Assembly (NCBI GenBank): GCA_900708905.1
Contig: CAADRB010000039.1
Coordinates: 945,599 to 1,009,598 of the forward strand
DNA length: 64,000 nt
Direction: 5' to 3'
Source of the DNA: Hymenolepis diminuta
Lineage: Eukaryota > Platyhelminthes > Cestoda > Cyclophyllidea > Hymenolepididae
In this document: positions 11,805-24,730 of the stretch, piece after piece
How the letters are laid out: the number at the start of each line of letters is the position of its first letter
Numbering within the stretch: position 1 is the first letter of the stretch
The notes under the pieces: generated by a model
Database searches by the model: none
Seen by the model: only the letters and a program-made list of their open reading frames with translations
Told to the model about the DNA's origin: nothing
Translations under genes and position numbers: made by a program

Positions 11805-13944
11805 GCTCCGTTTATTCCAGTCATTAATTGCGAAAACTCCTATTACGAGGGATTTGGAGCTAAAACGGTGAAGTTTGGAGCCGCTAACTGTGAAAAAATG
11901 TTTGTGGAAGATGATGACCGTTCCATGGGCTTCTAGTGCCCATCTTTGTTGTTTTAAATCTTATAAAAGATGAGGGTGATCGAAATGCCACCTATCAAAA
12001 TGTCATCCCTAATATTGCCATTGGATCACTGCGAACTTACCCAAAACATAATTTGGAAAGTCAGGAGTGTATATTATTCCGGCTGTTAAGAGAAGAGGTA
12101 ATTATCCCGAATTCTATGGATCAATTCTCAATTCCCTTCGTCAATACTACATCTTCTCTCCCGTATTTAGGTATCCAATAGACGTATACGCTCAATAAAA
12201 AGAACACTACGTTTATTAATAAATGGAAATATATAAAAATGACAAAATATTTGCTCGGTTTCATATACCGCAAACCTCACTCAGATGCATTTCCATGATT
12301 CAAACTTTCACAGCCCTTTTGCTCCGCCATGGGCAATAACTATGACAATATAGTTCATTTGACCAAAAGGTCCTCTTGAGCACAGAACTTGCTGAGAGGA
12401 ACGCAGAATCTTCAATGCTGCACTTGTTCACAGCACGAAAACGCCACATTAACGGAGCTCCATAATACTGGAAATGCGATTTCTATTGCGACTGCTGAAT
12501 CTATGTGCTTCAAACATTCAAGCCTTTAGTCTATCTGAGACCATCTTATTCATTTGAGACTCAAATGTGAGGCGATTGGACAACCGCTTCACTAAATGTC
12601 AATCTAAGTGTTCATTTTGTTATCATATGTTTCTCAAACAAGTTCATTCTCATCCGGCATCAAGAGAAAACATCCACTCCTGTTGATCAGGTTAAAAAGA
12701 CTTTCTGGTGACACCACTCTGATTAGTAGAGATACACAAATTATTCAACTCGCTAATGAGGGTTGCACAATGTCATCTTACCACTCAATGAATTAAAGTT
12801 TGAAGAGTTCAGAATTAGCATCTGTAGTGAGAATTCCAATGAAATTATTTCCCATTCCTGATATACGTCTCAATAGGCATCAACTAAACTTATTTGATTA
12901 CCGAAATGCAACACTACCGCCTCTCTTTTGCAATGATTATTTGAAATTGTTGATGCATTCAAAACTCAAGTGACGAGGAAATCTGCCAAACTTTTGGATT
13001 GTCCGTTCGAATAACTCCAACACTATTAATTGAATATTAAATTGGCTTCACTAACTGTTTGAAATACCTACTAATTCAGAAATCTTTCATTAATAAACCT
13101 CACCGTTACTCGACCCTTCTAACTTAATTGCGTTTGATTTTCGAGTTTCCGGCCCAAATTTTCCTGTACTCCATTATGCACCCAAAGCTATATTAAACCG
13201 AACAGTGCAGATGGTGTAGATCTCACAGCATTGTTGTGGTCTATCGAATCTGAGCGAACTTAAACCATATGGCGGTTTAGAGGCGACCTTAAGCGATCAT
13301 TCTCGTGTACATTTTCAGGGTTGATACATGTACCTTCACCTCAGTGAATTACTAATCAAAAAAGTGCTGATGATGGATTAGTCCGATTCTCAGAAGAGGA
13401 AAAACATGAACGAAGTAGCTGAAACTCCATACGCATACGAATGAAATAAGCAAACAACTCCTATTTGGACATCAACGGCTCTAGGTTTTCCCAGAAATTT
13501 AACAAAAATTAGTGCCTTCTGAATGAAACCTCCATGTCTGAAGATCTTTTAAGAGCATTCTCTTTGCTTCCAAGGATTGCACTCTTCATGTTTCTGAGGT
13601 CAACTTACTCAACAAATGTTGATTTATATTGGCTCATGCAAGATCGTTCTATGTCTGACTCTTGATTAAACTGAGTGCGACTCAGTTATTCGCCCGTGCG
13701 CGTCGATTTAAGACTCGTGGTGCAAACGCTCGTCTCTCCAACGTGTCATCATTTTCTCCTTCTCCTTCTTCTTCCCTGTTGTTCTTCTTGGAAACTCAAA
13801 TTTGTCAGGCGTGAAAGGTCGAGTGAAGGCATCAACACAAGTAAAGTGGCACGAATCACGATTTAAGCTATTGAGACAGGCTTGGAGATTTTCCCTTAAT
13901 CTAATGGTCGTAAAGGCCGGTAGGATGCAACAAACCTTCCACAT

Positions 13945-13999
13945 CGGTGACTAGCGTGCTCGTCTGTCATGTCAGAGGTCATGGGTTCGATTTCCACCA
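13945..13999 (+). repeat. tRNA-like SINE head in left arm
   Basis: GACTAGCGTGC resembles a pol III A box and GGGTTCGATTTCC a B box about 32 bp later; GTCTG/CAGA could form an anticodon-like stem. The following CACACCCAGTGAGTGG is also seen, inverted and diverged, at 40,622-40,680, supporting a dispersed SINE. No acceptor stem closes, so it is not a working tRNA. The body probably continues to about 14,110. Confidence 0.5.
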
Positions 14000-15141
14000 A
14001 CGCACACCCAGTGAGTGGAGTGGCCAACTGCACCGGTTGAATTCGGCTAATGAAAGGGATGGTAGAATGGTGGAGTTTCTCAATGGAGGGACTCCATAAT
14101 GTCATCCCTAACCCAAGGTGAGTGTTGGAAAACGCTTCCCTAAATTCTTTTGGGCCCATTCATAATTATGAAATAATTTGACCTAGTGTGTACATCACAC
14201 AGTCAACTTATTCGAATTCTGTGTTGACTGTGTTTGACCTACCTAATATGACTCGATGTGAGAGTTGAGTGAAACAAAGTTAAGGTCACCACAGTGCGCT
14301 TTCGAGTGGGGAGTTGTGAGTTGGTGTAAGTAGAGAAATACAAGAGGTGCAAACAAACTCAACTCCTGACACTAATACTATTCTTGGAGGGTGAGGAAGT
14401 AAGTTCACTCATAGCCTGAACTATTGCATTAAAGCGACAAAGAAGCAGGACGGTTCCAAAGTTCCGTCAATGCCCCCTTCTCATAGCCCATTAAGTGGAG
14501 TATTTGAGGTCTGACAGCTAAATCTACCACACATCGTATTGAACCTAATGAGAAGGTAGGACACAAAAAGGGAAGCACAAACTATGAGGCAAAAGCAGTG
14601 AAATATTTGGATCATTTTAGGCGTTTGTACTGAATTCATCTAGTCATGCTAATTCAGCACTTTTTGCAGTGAGATTCGAAAGCACTCCTTGCATCCAAAA
14701 TCAAATAAAGACTCCGTCTATGGGCAGAAATGAGAAGTCTTCCACATCTCCTACCCAAAAACTTCTTCTGAGCAATCAGATACCAAGGCGAATGAAAAAA
14801 AGTTGACAGCGAGGCGAAACAATGTTTGACACCACACCAATAACGCAGTATTAACACTACGTCATTAACATGACACTTCCATGTCATACGCATAGCAAGT
14901 CACAGCATGACAAGGTCAGTCTCCGTTCTCCGACTGGTTCATGGTCTCACCCACTGGCCATTAAGTCCAATAACTATCATTGAGTGATTCAATCTTCCCC
15001 TACCAATCACATTCTCGTCAAACTCAATTCTAATGCTGCGAATATTTGGCTAGTAGACTCGTCTTGTCTCAGTCAGTCTCCATCTTTTCTCCTCCACGCT
15101 CTCTATCTATCTCTCCCTCCTCCTCTGGTGTCTGACCAACT

Positions 15142-15318
15142 ATGGCTCACCTTATAACAACGGGCTTCTCACACGTAGCCGTGGTTATGGCAAACCATTC
15201 AATAATCAAGGGAAGTCCTCAGGTTGACAGAGGTGTCGTGGCTAAAACTAACGACAGTGACGAGATTCCACTCCAATGGCGTAAAACCTCACCACAACGG
15301 ACATGGACATGGACATGA
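15142..15318 (+). other. Small 58-codon open frame in left arm
   Basis: ATG to TGA, 58 residues, beginning MAHLITTGFS and ending in a WTWT repeat from tandem GGACAT. The mirror copy is 21,732-21,908 on the minus strand. No homology is recognised and its length is within chance expectation, so it is listed only because it is the best-formed small frame in the arm. Confidence 0.15.
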
Positions 15319-15750
15319 AATATGAAACTACCAACTAAATGCGAATACGAAAACGAATGCGAATGCTCGCAGAAGACAACGTTCTCCCACTACTGACAGG
15401 ATCGCATTTCCTAGAGTGGGAACATCAGCAGTGACTTCACAATGACTTCAAGTGCCACATTTTCCGTTGCTTCAGATGTCTTTTAATAAACATAGATGGA
15501 TGAAACTTCACATATTATATTGTCATCTAGAACGGACACATTCGGTTCATTGTGACTCTCCTCAAAGGATCACTTGAACAAGAAACATCACTTCGTCGTC
15601 CACGTGGAAGAGATAGGTAAGAGATAGGAAGTCCAGGAACGAAATCTCCTTACCATTCCCCAAATCTCGCTTTTGTGGTTGGTTATCCGCTTGTCGAATT
15701 AGTACGACCTATACTATCATCATCAATATACCAAAGAGTATGCAAGTTGG

Positions 15751-15776
15751 CATGTATGTATGTATGTATGTATGTA
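15751..15776. repeat. TATG microsatellite, left arm
   Basis: About six tandem TATG units; the mirror image (CATA units) is at 21,274-21,299 with the same unit number. Equal microsatellite length in both arms supports either very recent identity or artificial duplication. Confidence 0.9.
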
Positions 15777-17385
15777 AATACCTAAATTGGCAAGAAAATG
15801 AGCCATAACTTTGCAGGCGATAGAAACCTTCGGCCGTTGATAATCAGAATGAAGTTACTGTCGGGAGATTAGGCGTCCACAGTTGAACCATCAACTGCGT
15901 GGCGGTAGAGCAGTAATGGGTGTGGGACGACAGGTGAGGTTGGAATCTTTCAATTGATAAGCGAAACCAGGAGAGTTAGAGAGAGAGAGATAGCCAAGAC
16001 CCGATGTGATGGGAAAAGATAACGTGATAATGACCGGGAAGGGAGGAGGATGAGGACAGCAGGCCTGAATATTGACATGATTTATTGACCTCTTTTAGAA
16101 ACTGTTTATACCACTGTTTTGGGATGTGACTGGCCAGAGAACACTGAATCAACAATTGACTGCAATTGGACTTCCATGCTCGAGATGATGGAGTGTGATC
16201 GGTAAGATAATTGAGGAATCGATGGTTGTCTCACCGCCATGTGACAACTGTCATAGTAATGATGTGGAGTGGTATGGCGATGACAGGGCGTTGATGTCGC
16301 ACTTCTGATGCAAGGCCAGACAGTCATTCGCCTTCCCATCCGATTATGAAGGGGATATGGCAAACCATATACAGAAGGCAATCATATACACAGAAGGATC
16401 AGTGAGTCAGACATCTTGCGTACACTTTTAACTCAACAAATTCTTGTCAGACAGAACAGGCTTTGAAAGAGGTGGGAAAAGGAAATTCTAAAGAAGATTG
16501 CATTCTTACATTGACTTCTTGCATTGCCGAATACGCACTTTCTTCCTTTCTGTATGTGTAGAATAACAAGTGGAGGGATTATATGCTTCCTTGAACACCT
16601 CAAATACTTATTTGAATAAGAAGTTCTCAAAATAACGATTCACCTGACACTAGGAAGGCAGTCACATCAGTGGGTGAGAATATCAAAATGCAGGAAGGGT
16701 GGATAGGCGTATGATTTCACAAACTAGAATATACAACCGTCTTCTACAACTCTTCGATTCCATCGGGTTTTCCTCCTTCTAATCTGAAGTGAGTTGATAC
16801 GAATTGAGTTAGGGTCACTAGATTGGCTCGGGTAAGGCACTTTGGCCTTGGCACTTCAATCTACTGGCCAAAGTAAGGCCGTATCTTTGTGCGCCAATTC
16901 TCTACTTGTCTGGTTAGGATAGGATAAGTTTCACTCGTTTTTGACATGTTAGTGATATGTTTCACAATTGTCCTATCCTGATATGAGCTGATGACGATTC
17001 GCAGTAATCACTTTGCTTCTCTCCCACCTCCAACCTTGGAGTTTTATTCAAATGGTGAGCGCGTTCGGTGATGATGATTCCACCCGGTCGGAAACACACA
17101 GGACACTGCTTCATTAGACAGGCGATATTATCAATGAGTCAAGGATTGGCCCACCGCATTACCTCCCCCTGTTCTCATCAATTTCGTGTATTCACTTGCA
17201 GATCATAACTGCTGTATACGCACAGATTAGCTAGGCTATCATTACACCTCATGACAAGGCGAATTTACATCGTGGCAAATCGGTTAACGGAAAGTCCAAT
17301 AAGTGAGAGAGAGGGTAGAACCAGAAAGATATTGAAAGAAAAGTCAAAGTACCCCAAATTCTTACTTCATTCGATTTGGGAATGG

Positions 17386-17436
17386 GGTGCAAGGTGCAAG
17401 GTGTAAGGTGCACAGTGCACGGTGCACGGTGTACAC
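17386..17436. repeat. GGTGCA minisatellite, left arm
   Basis: A tandem of degenerate 7-8 bp units (GGTGCAA, GGTGTAA, GGTGCAC) containing several GTGCAC palindromes. The mirror is 19,614-19,664. Confidence 0.8.
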
Positions 17437-18245
17437 TGACTGAGTAGTCCACGTTCCAAAAATCAAATTTCTTCTTTCTTTATCTAGATCACTGTGCAAG
17501 TTTCACCCACGATATCCGGTGTTCGTTAAGTGGTTGTTTAATTGTGATGGTCGGTTTTACAACTTCAACTCAATTGTTTCGAAATGCCGGGAGATAACAG
17601 TAATCTCACACTAATACTAATACTAAGCACCTTCACTTGCATGTGTTGTTCACAGTTTATTGGACATTCGAGCGATTAGCTCTTGACCATCAATTTAGAA
17701 ATCACTGATTTCAATTACAAAATAACATTTCCTCCCTCATTGTTTCGTAATTTGCCATTCTATTTCACTTTTTAAAGTAAAAACATGAACAACTTTTATC
17801 AAAGGAGGAATATTTATCCCAGATGTCTGCCCATTTTGTTTTATCGTTCGGCTTCTTAACGCCCATAGTTAGAGTGGTTTTTGAATTGTTGAAAAGGAGC
17901 AATTTGAAGACCTCACATGATTGTGAGTACATTTAGCTCTTATACTGTCTATTAGAAAATTCTAAACATTTGCCGAAGAAGTACCAGTTACTGGTGAAAA
18001 GCGTATAATTTGCATTTACCGATGTGTCGAGAATTTCCAACAAAATTACGTGAAGGTAAATCATTATGAATGAAAGAATATGAGATCGACGCTACCACCC
18101 ACCCATGCAAAATACTCTTATTGTTATTGCCTACGACACAGTGCAGACACTTACATGCTATCAAGATAGAAAAGCAAGTGACTGCGTGGAGAAGGAGAAT
18201 GGTCTGGTGCGGAGTGAGAAGGGAAAGGGTGTCAAGAAGAGGTGG

Positions 18246-18804
18246 NNNNNNNNNNNNNNNNNNNNNNNNNNNNNNNNNNNNNNNNNNNNNNNNNNNNNNN
18301 NNNNNNNNNNNNNNNNNNNNNNNNNNNNNNNNNNNNNNNNNNNNNNNNNNNNNNNNNNNNNNNNNNNNNNNNNNNNNNNNNNNNNNNNNNNNNNNNNNNN
18401 NNNNNNNNNNNNNNNNNNNNNNNNNNNNNNNNNNNNNNNNNNNNNNNNNNNNNNNNNNNNNNNNNNNNNNNNNNNNNNNNNNNNNNNNNNNNNNNNNNNN
18501 NNNNNNNNNNNNNNNNNNNNNNNNNNNNNNNNNNNNNNNNNNNNNNNNNNNNNNNNNNNNNNNNNNNNNNNNNNNNNNNNNNNNNNNNNNNNNNNNNNNN
18601 NNNNNNNNNNNNNNNNNNNNNNNNNNNNNNNNNNNNNNNNNNNNNNNNNNNNNNNNNNNNNNNNNNNNNNNNNNNNNNNNNNNNNNNNNNNNNNNNNNNN
18701 NNNNNNNNNNNNNNNNNNNNNNNNNNNNNNNNNNNNNNNNNNNNNNNNNNNNNNNNNNNNNNNNNNNNNNNNNNNNNNNNNNNNNNNNNNNNNNNNNNNN
18801 NNNN
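18246..18804. other. Assembly gap (559 N) at palindrome centre
   Basis: The N run lies exactly at the symmetry axis (18,525). Flanking bases are AGAGGTGG and CCACCTCT, i.e. the two contig ends are reverse complements to the last base. Any reading frame crossing this region is meaningless. Confidence 0.99.
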
Positions 18805-21800
18805 CCACCTCTTCTTGACACCCTTTCCCTTCTCACTCCGCACCAGACCATTCTCCTTCTCCACGCAGTCACTTGCTTTTCTATCTTGATAGCATGTAAG
18901 TGTCTGCACTGTGTCGTAGGCAATAACAATAAGAGTATTTTGCATGGGTGGGTGGTAGCGTCGATCTCATATTCTTTCATTCATAATGATTTACCTTCAC
19001 GTAATTTTGTTGGAAATTCTCGACACATCGGTAAATGCAAATTATACGCTTTTCACCAGTAACTGGTACTTCTTCGGCAAATGTTTAGAATTTTCTAATA
19101 GACAGTATAAGAGCTAAATGTACTCACAATCATGTGAGGTCTTCAAATTGCTCCTTTTCAACAATTCAAAAACCACTCTAACTATGGGCGTTAAGAAGCC
19201 GAACGATAAAACAAAATGGGCAGACATCTGGGATAAATATTCCTCCTTTGATAAAAGTTGTTCATGTTTTTACTTTAAAAAGTGAAATAGAATGGCAAAT
19301 TACGAAACAATGAGGGAGGAAATGTTATTTTGTAATTGAAATCAGTGATTTCTAAATTGATGGTCAAGAGCTAATCGCTCGAATGTCCAATAAACTGTGA
19401 ACAACACATGCAAGTGAAGGTGCTTAGTATTAGTATTAGTGTGAGATTACTGTTATCTCCCGGCATTTCGAAACAATTGAGTTGAAGTTGTAAAACCGAC
19501 CATCACAATTAAACAACCACTTAACGAACACCGGATATCGTGGGTGAAACTTGCACAGTGATCTAGATAAAGAAAGAAGAAATTTGATTTTTGGAACGTG
19601 GACTACTCAGTCAGTGTACACCGTGCACCGTGCACTGTGCACCTTACACCTTGCACCTTGCACCCCATTCCCAAATCGAATGAAGTAAGAATTTGGGGTA
19701 CTTTGACTTTTCTTTCAATATCTTTCTGGTTCTACCCTCTCTCTCACTTATTGGACTTTCCGTTAACCGATTTGCCACGATGTAAATTCGCCTTGTCATG
19801 AGGTGTAATGATAGCCTAGCTAATCTGTGCGTATACAGCAGTTATGATCTGCAAGTGAATACACGAAATTGATGAGAACAGGGGGAGGTAATGCGGTGGG
19901 CCAATCCTTGACTCATTGATAATATCGCCTGTCTAATGAAGCAGTGTCCTGTGTGTTTCCGACCGGGTGGAATCATCATCACCGAACGCGCTCACCATTT
20001 GAATAAAACTCCAAGGTTGGAGGTGGGAGAGAAGCAAAGTGATTACTGCGAATCGTCATCAGCTCATATCAGGATAGGACAATTGTGAAACATATCACTA
20101 ACATGTCAAAAACGAGTGAAACTTATCCTATCCTAACCAGACAAGTAGAGAATTGGCGCACAAAGATACGGCCTTACTTTGGCCAGTAGATTGAAGTGCC
20201 AAGGCCAAAGTGCCTTACCCGAGCCAATCTAGTGACCCTAACTCAATTCGTATCAACTCACTTCAGATTAGAAGGAGGAAAACCCGATGGAATCGAAGAG
20301 TTGTAGAAGACGGTTGTATATTCTAGTTTGTGAAATCATACGCCTATCCACCCTTCCTGCATTTTGATATTCTCACCCACTGATGTGACTGCCTTCCTAG
20401 TGTCAGGTGAATCGTTATTTTGAGAACTTCTTATTCAAATAAGTATTTGAGGTGTTCAAGGAAGCATATAATCCCTCCACTTGTTATTCTACACATACAG
20501 AAAGGAAGAAAGTGCGTATTCGGCAATGCAAGAAGTCAATGTAAGAATGCAATCTTCTTTAGAATTTCCTTTTCCCACCTCTTTCAAAGCCTGTTCTGTC
20601 TGACAAGAATTTGTTGAGTTAAAAGTGTACGCAAGATGTCTGACTCACTGATCCTTCTGTGTATATGATTGCCTTCTGTATATGGTTTGCCATATCCCCT
20701 TCATAATCGGATGGGAAGGCGAATGACTGTCTGGCCTTGCATCAGAAGTGCGACATCAACGCCCTGTCATCGCCATACCACTCCACATCATTACTATGAC
20801 AGTTGTCACATGGCGGTGAGACAACCATCGATTCCTCAATTATCTTACCGATCACACTCCATCATCTCGAGCATGGAAGTCCAATTGCAGTCAATTGTTG
20901 ATTCAGTGTTCTCTGGCCAGTCACATCCCAAAACAGTGGTATAAACAGTTTCTAAAAGAGGTCAATAAATCATGTCAATATTCAGGCCTGCTGTCCTCAT
21001 CCTCCTCCCTTCCCGGTCATTATCACGTTATCTTTTCCCATCACATCGGGTCTTGGCTATCTCTCTCTCTCTAACTCTCCTGGTTTCGCTTATCAATTGA
21101 AAGATTCCAACCTCACCTGTCGTCCCACACCCATTACTGCTCTACCGCCACGCAGTTGATGGTTCAACTGTGGACGCCTAATCTCCCGACAGTAACTTCA
21201 TTCTGATTATCAACGGCCGAAGGTTTCTATCGCCTGCAAAGTTATGGCTCATTTTCTTGCCAATTTAGGTATTTACATACATACATACATACATACATGC
21301 CAACTTGCATACTCTTTGGTATATTGATGATGATAGTATAGGTCGTACTAATTCGACAAGCGGATAACCAACCACAAAAGCGAGATTTGGGGAATGGTAA
21401 GGAGATTTCGTTCCTGGACTTCCTATCTCTTACCTATCTCTTCCACGTGGACGACGAAGTGATGTTTCTTGTTCAAGTGATCCTTTGAGGAGAGTCACAA
21501 TGAACCGAATGTGTCCGTTCTAGATGACAATATAATATGTGAAGTTTCATCCATCTATGTTTATTAAAAGACATCTGAAGCAACGGAAAATGTGGCACTT
21601 GAAGTCATTGTGAAGTCACTGCTGATGTTCCCACTCTAGGAAATGCGATCCTGTCAGTAGTGGGAGAACGTTGTCTTCTGCGAGCATTCGCATTCGTTTT
21701 CGTATTCGCATTTAGTTGGTAGTTTCATATTTCATGTCCATGTCCATGTCCGTTGTGGTGAGGTTTTACGCCATTGGAGTGGAATCTCGTCACTGTCGTT

Positions 21801-24730
21801 AGTTTTAGCCACGACACCTCTGTCAACCTGAGGACTTCCCTTGATTATTGAATGGTTTGCCATAACCACGGCTACGTGTGAGAAGCCCGTTGTTATAAGG
21901 TGAGCCATAGTTGGTCAGACACCAGAGGAGGAGGGAGAGATAGATAGAGAGCGTGGAGGAGAAAAGATGGAGACTGACTGAGACAAGACGAGTCTACTAG
22001 CCAAATATTCGCAGCATTAGAATTGAGTTTGACGAGAATGTGATTGGTAGGGGAAGATTGAATCACTCAATGATAGTTATTGGACTTAATGGCCAGTGGG
22101 TGAGACCATGAACCAGTCGGAGAACGGAGACTGACCTTGTCATGCTGTGACTTGCTATGCGTATGACATGGAAGTGTCATGTTAATGACGTAGTGTTAAT
22201 ACTGCGTTATTGGTGTGGTGTCAAACATTGTTTCGCCTCGCTGTCAACTTTTTTTCATTCGCCTTGGTATCTGATTGCTCAGAAGAAGTTTTTGGGTAGG
22301 AGATGTGGAAGACTTCTCATTTCTGCCCATAGACGGAGTCTTTATTTGATTTTGGATGCAAGGAGTGCTTTCGAATCTCACTGCAAAAAGTGCTGAATTA
22401 GCATGACTAGATGAATTCAGTACAAACGCCTAAAATGATCCAAATATTTCACTGCTTTTGCCTCATAGTTTGTGCTTCCCTTTTTGTGTCCTACCTTCTC
22501 ATTAGGTTCAATACGATGTGTGGTAGATTTAGCTGTCAGACCTCAAATACTCCACTTAATGGGCTATGAGAAGGGGGCATTGACGGAACTTTGGAACCGT
22601 CCTGCTTCTTTGTCGCTTTAATGCAATAGTTCAGGCTATGAGTGAACTTACTTCCTCACCCTCCAAGAATAGTATTAGTGTCAGGAGTTGAGTTTGTTTG
22701 CACCTCTTGTATTTCTCTACTTACACCAACTCACAACTCCCCACTCGAAAGCGCACTGTGGTGACCTTAACTTTGTTTCACTCAACTCTCACATCGAGTC
22801 ATATTAGGTAGGTCAAACACAGTCAACACAGAATTCGAATAAGTTGACTGTGTGATGTACACACTAGGTCAAATTATTTCATAATTATGAATGGGCCCAA
22901 AAGAATTTAGGGAAGCGTTTTCCAACACTCACCTTGGGTTAGGGATGACATTATGGAGTCCCTCCATTGAGAAACTCCACCATTCTACCATCCCTTTCAT
23001 TAGCCGAATTCAACCGGTGCAGTTGGCCACTCCACTCACTGGGTGTGCGTTGGTGGAAATCGAACCCATGACCTCTGACATGACAGACGAGCACGCTAGT
23101 CACCGATGTGGAAGGTTTGTTGCATCCTACCGGCCTTTACGACCATTAGATTAAGGGAAAATCTCCAAGCCTGTCTCAATAGCTTAAATCGTGATTCGTG
23201 CCACTTTACTTGTGTTGATGCCTTCACTCGACCTTTCACGCCTGACAAATTTGAGTTTCCAAGAAGAACAACAGGGAAGAAGAAGGAGAAGGAGAAAATG
23301 ATGACACGTTGGAGAGACGAGCGTTTGCACCACGAGTCTTAAATCGACGCGCACGGGCGAATAACTGAGTCGCACTCAGTTTAATCAAGAGTCAGACATA
23401 GAACGATCTTGCATGAGCCAATATAAATCAACATTTGTTGAGTAAGTTGACCTCAGAAACATGAAGAGTGCAATCCTTGGAAGCAAAGAGAATGCTCTTA
23501 AAAGATCTTCAGACATGGAGGTTTCATTCAGAAGGCACTAATTTTTGTTAAATTTCTGGGAAAACCTAGAGCCGTTGATGTCCAAATAGGAGTTGTTTGC
23601 TTATTTCATTCGTATGCGTATGGAGTTTCAGCTACTTCGTTCATGTTTTTCCTCTTCTGAGAATCGGACTAATCCATCATCAGCACTTTTTTGATTAGTA
23701 ATTCACTGAGGTGAAGGTACATGTATCAACCCTGAAAATGTACACGAGAATGATCGCTTAAGGTCGCCTCTAAACCGCCATATGGTTTAAGTTCGCTCAG
23801 ATTCGATAGACCACAACAATGCTGTGAGATCTACACCATCTGCACTGTTCGGTTTAATATAGCTTTGGGTGCATAATGGAGTACAGGAAAATTTGGGCCG
23901 GAAACTCGAAAATCAAACGCAATTAAGTTAGAAGGGTCGAGTAACGGTGAGGTTTATTAATGAAAGATTTCTGAATTAGTAGGTATTTCAAACAGTTAGT
24001 GAAGCCAATTTAATATTCAATTAATAGTGTTGGAGTTATTCGAACGGACAATCCAAAAGTTTGGCAGATTTCCTCGTCACTTGAGTTTTGAATGCATCAA
24101 CAATTTCAAATAATCATTGCAAAAGAGAGGCGGTAGTGTTGCATTTCGGTAATCAAATAAGTTTAGTTGATGCCTATTGAGACGTATATCAGGAATGGGA
24201 AATAATTTCATTGGAATTCTCACTACAGATGCTAATTCTGAACTCTTCAAACTTTAATTCATTGAGTGGTAAGATGACATTGTGCAACCCTCATTAGCGA
24301 GTTGAATAATTTGTGTATCTCTACTAATCAGAGTGGTGTCACCAGAAAGTCTTTTTAACCTGATCAACAGGAGTGGATGTTTTCTCTTGATGCCGGATGA
24401 GAATGAACTTGTTTGAGAAACATATGATAACAAAATGAACACTTAGATTGACATTTAGTGAAGCGGTTGTCCAATCGCCTCACATTTGAGTCTCAAATGA
24501 ATAAGATGGTCTCAGATAGACTAAAGGCTTGAATGTTTGAAGCACATAGATTCAGCAGTCGCAATAGAAATCGCATTTCCAGTATTATGGAGCTCCGTTA
24601 ATGTGGCGTTTTCGTGCTGTGAACAAGTGCAGCATTGAAGATTCTGCGTTCCTCTCAGCAAGTTCTGTGCTCAAGAGGACCTTTTGGTCAAATGAACTAT
24701 ATTGTCATAGTTATTGCCCATGGCGGAGCA
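18805..24730 (-). repeat. Right arm of giant inverted repeat
   Basis: Reverse complement of 12,320-18,245 with no difference wherever compared. All content of the left arm recurs in mirror order: GGTGCA minisatellite 19,614-19,664, TATG tract 21,274-21,299, tRNA-like head 23,051-23,105. The last matching base is 24,730 in GGCGGAGCA; beyond it the two sides remain alignable at reduced identity. Confidence 0.95.
23051..23105 (-). repeat. tRNA-like SINE head in right arm
   Basis: Exact mirror of 13,945-13,999: B box read on the minus strand as GGGTTCGATTTCC and A-box-like GACTAGCGTGC. Confidence 0.5.

Larger units (their letters stand above)
9671..12319. other. Intergenic DNA with dispersed repeat fragments
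   Basis: No intact gene. At 9730-9750 there is a GGTTCAATACT resembling a tRNA B box, preceded by CAGAGGTCAC as in the SINE-like copy at 13.95 kb; it may be a SINE fragment. The 96-codon minus frame at 10,467-10,757 is unrecognised and has no support. From 11,109 to 11,266 the plus strand gives a coding-like but interrupted reading, and 11,393-11,804 is a repeat with a second copy at 58 kb (separate entries). Confidence 0.5.
12320..18245 (+). repeat. Left arm of giant inverted repeat
   Basis: Every base x here pairs with base 37,050-x of the right arm. Segments compared at 12.6, 13.7, 14.6, 15.75, 16.9 and 17.4 kb, plus all paired reading frames, show no difference and no indel across 5,926 bp. 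The exact match breaks at 12,319/24,731. The arm looks richer in G+C than its flanks and holds a tRNA-like SINE head (13.95 kb), a TATG microsatellite, a GGTGCA minisatellite and no recognisable gene. Whether the palindrome is real or a scaffold artefact cannot be decided from sequence alone. Confidence 0.95.

Noticed and set aside
17988..19062. Long reading frames (215-330 codons) on both strands around 18.5 kb
   Set aside because: They run through the 559-base N gap and are mirror copies; the apparent length is due to undetermined bases.
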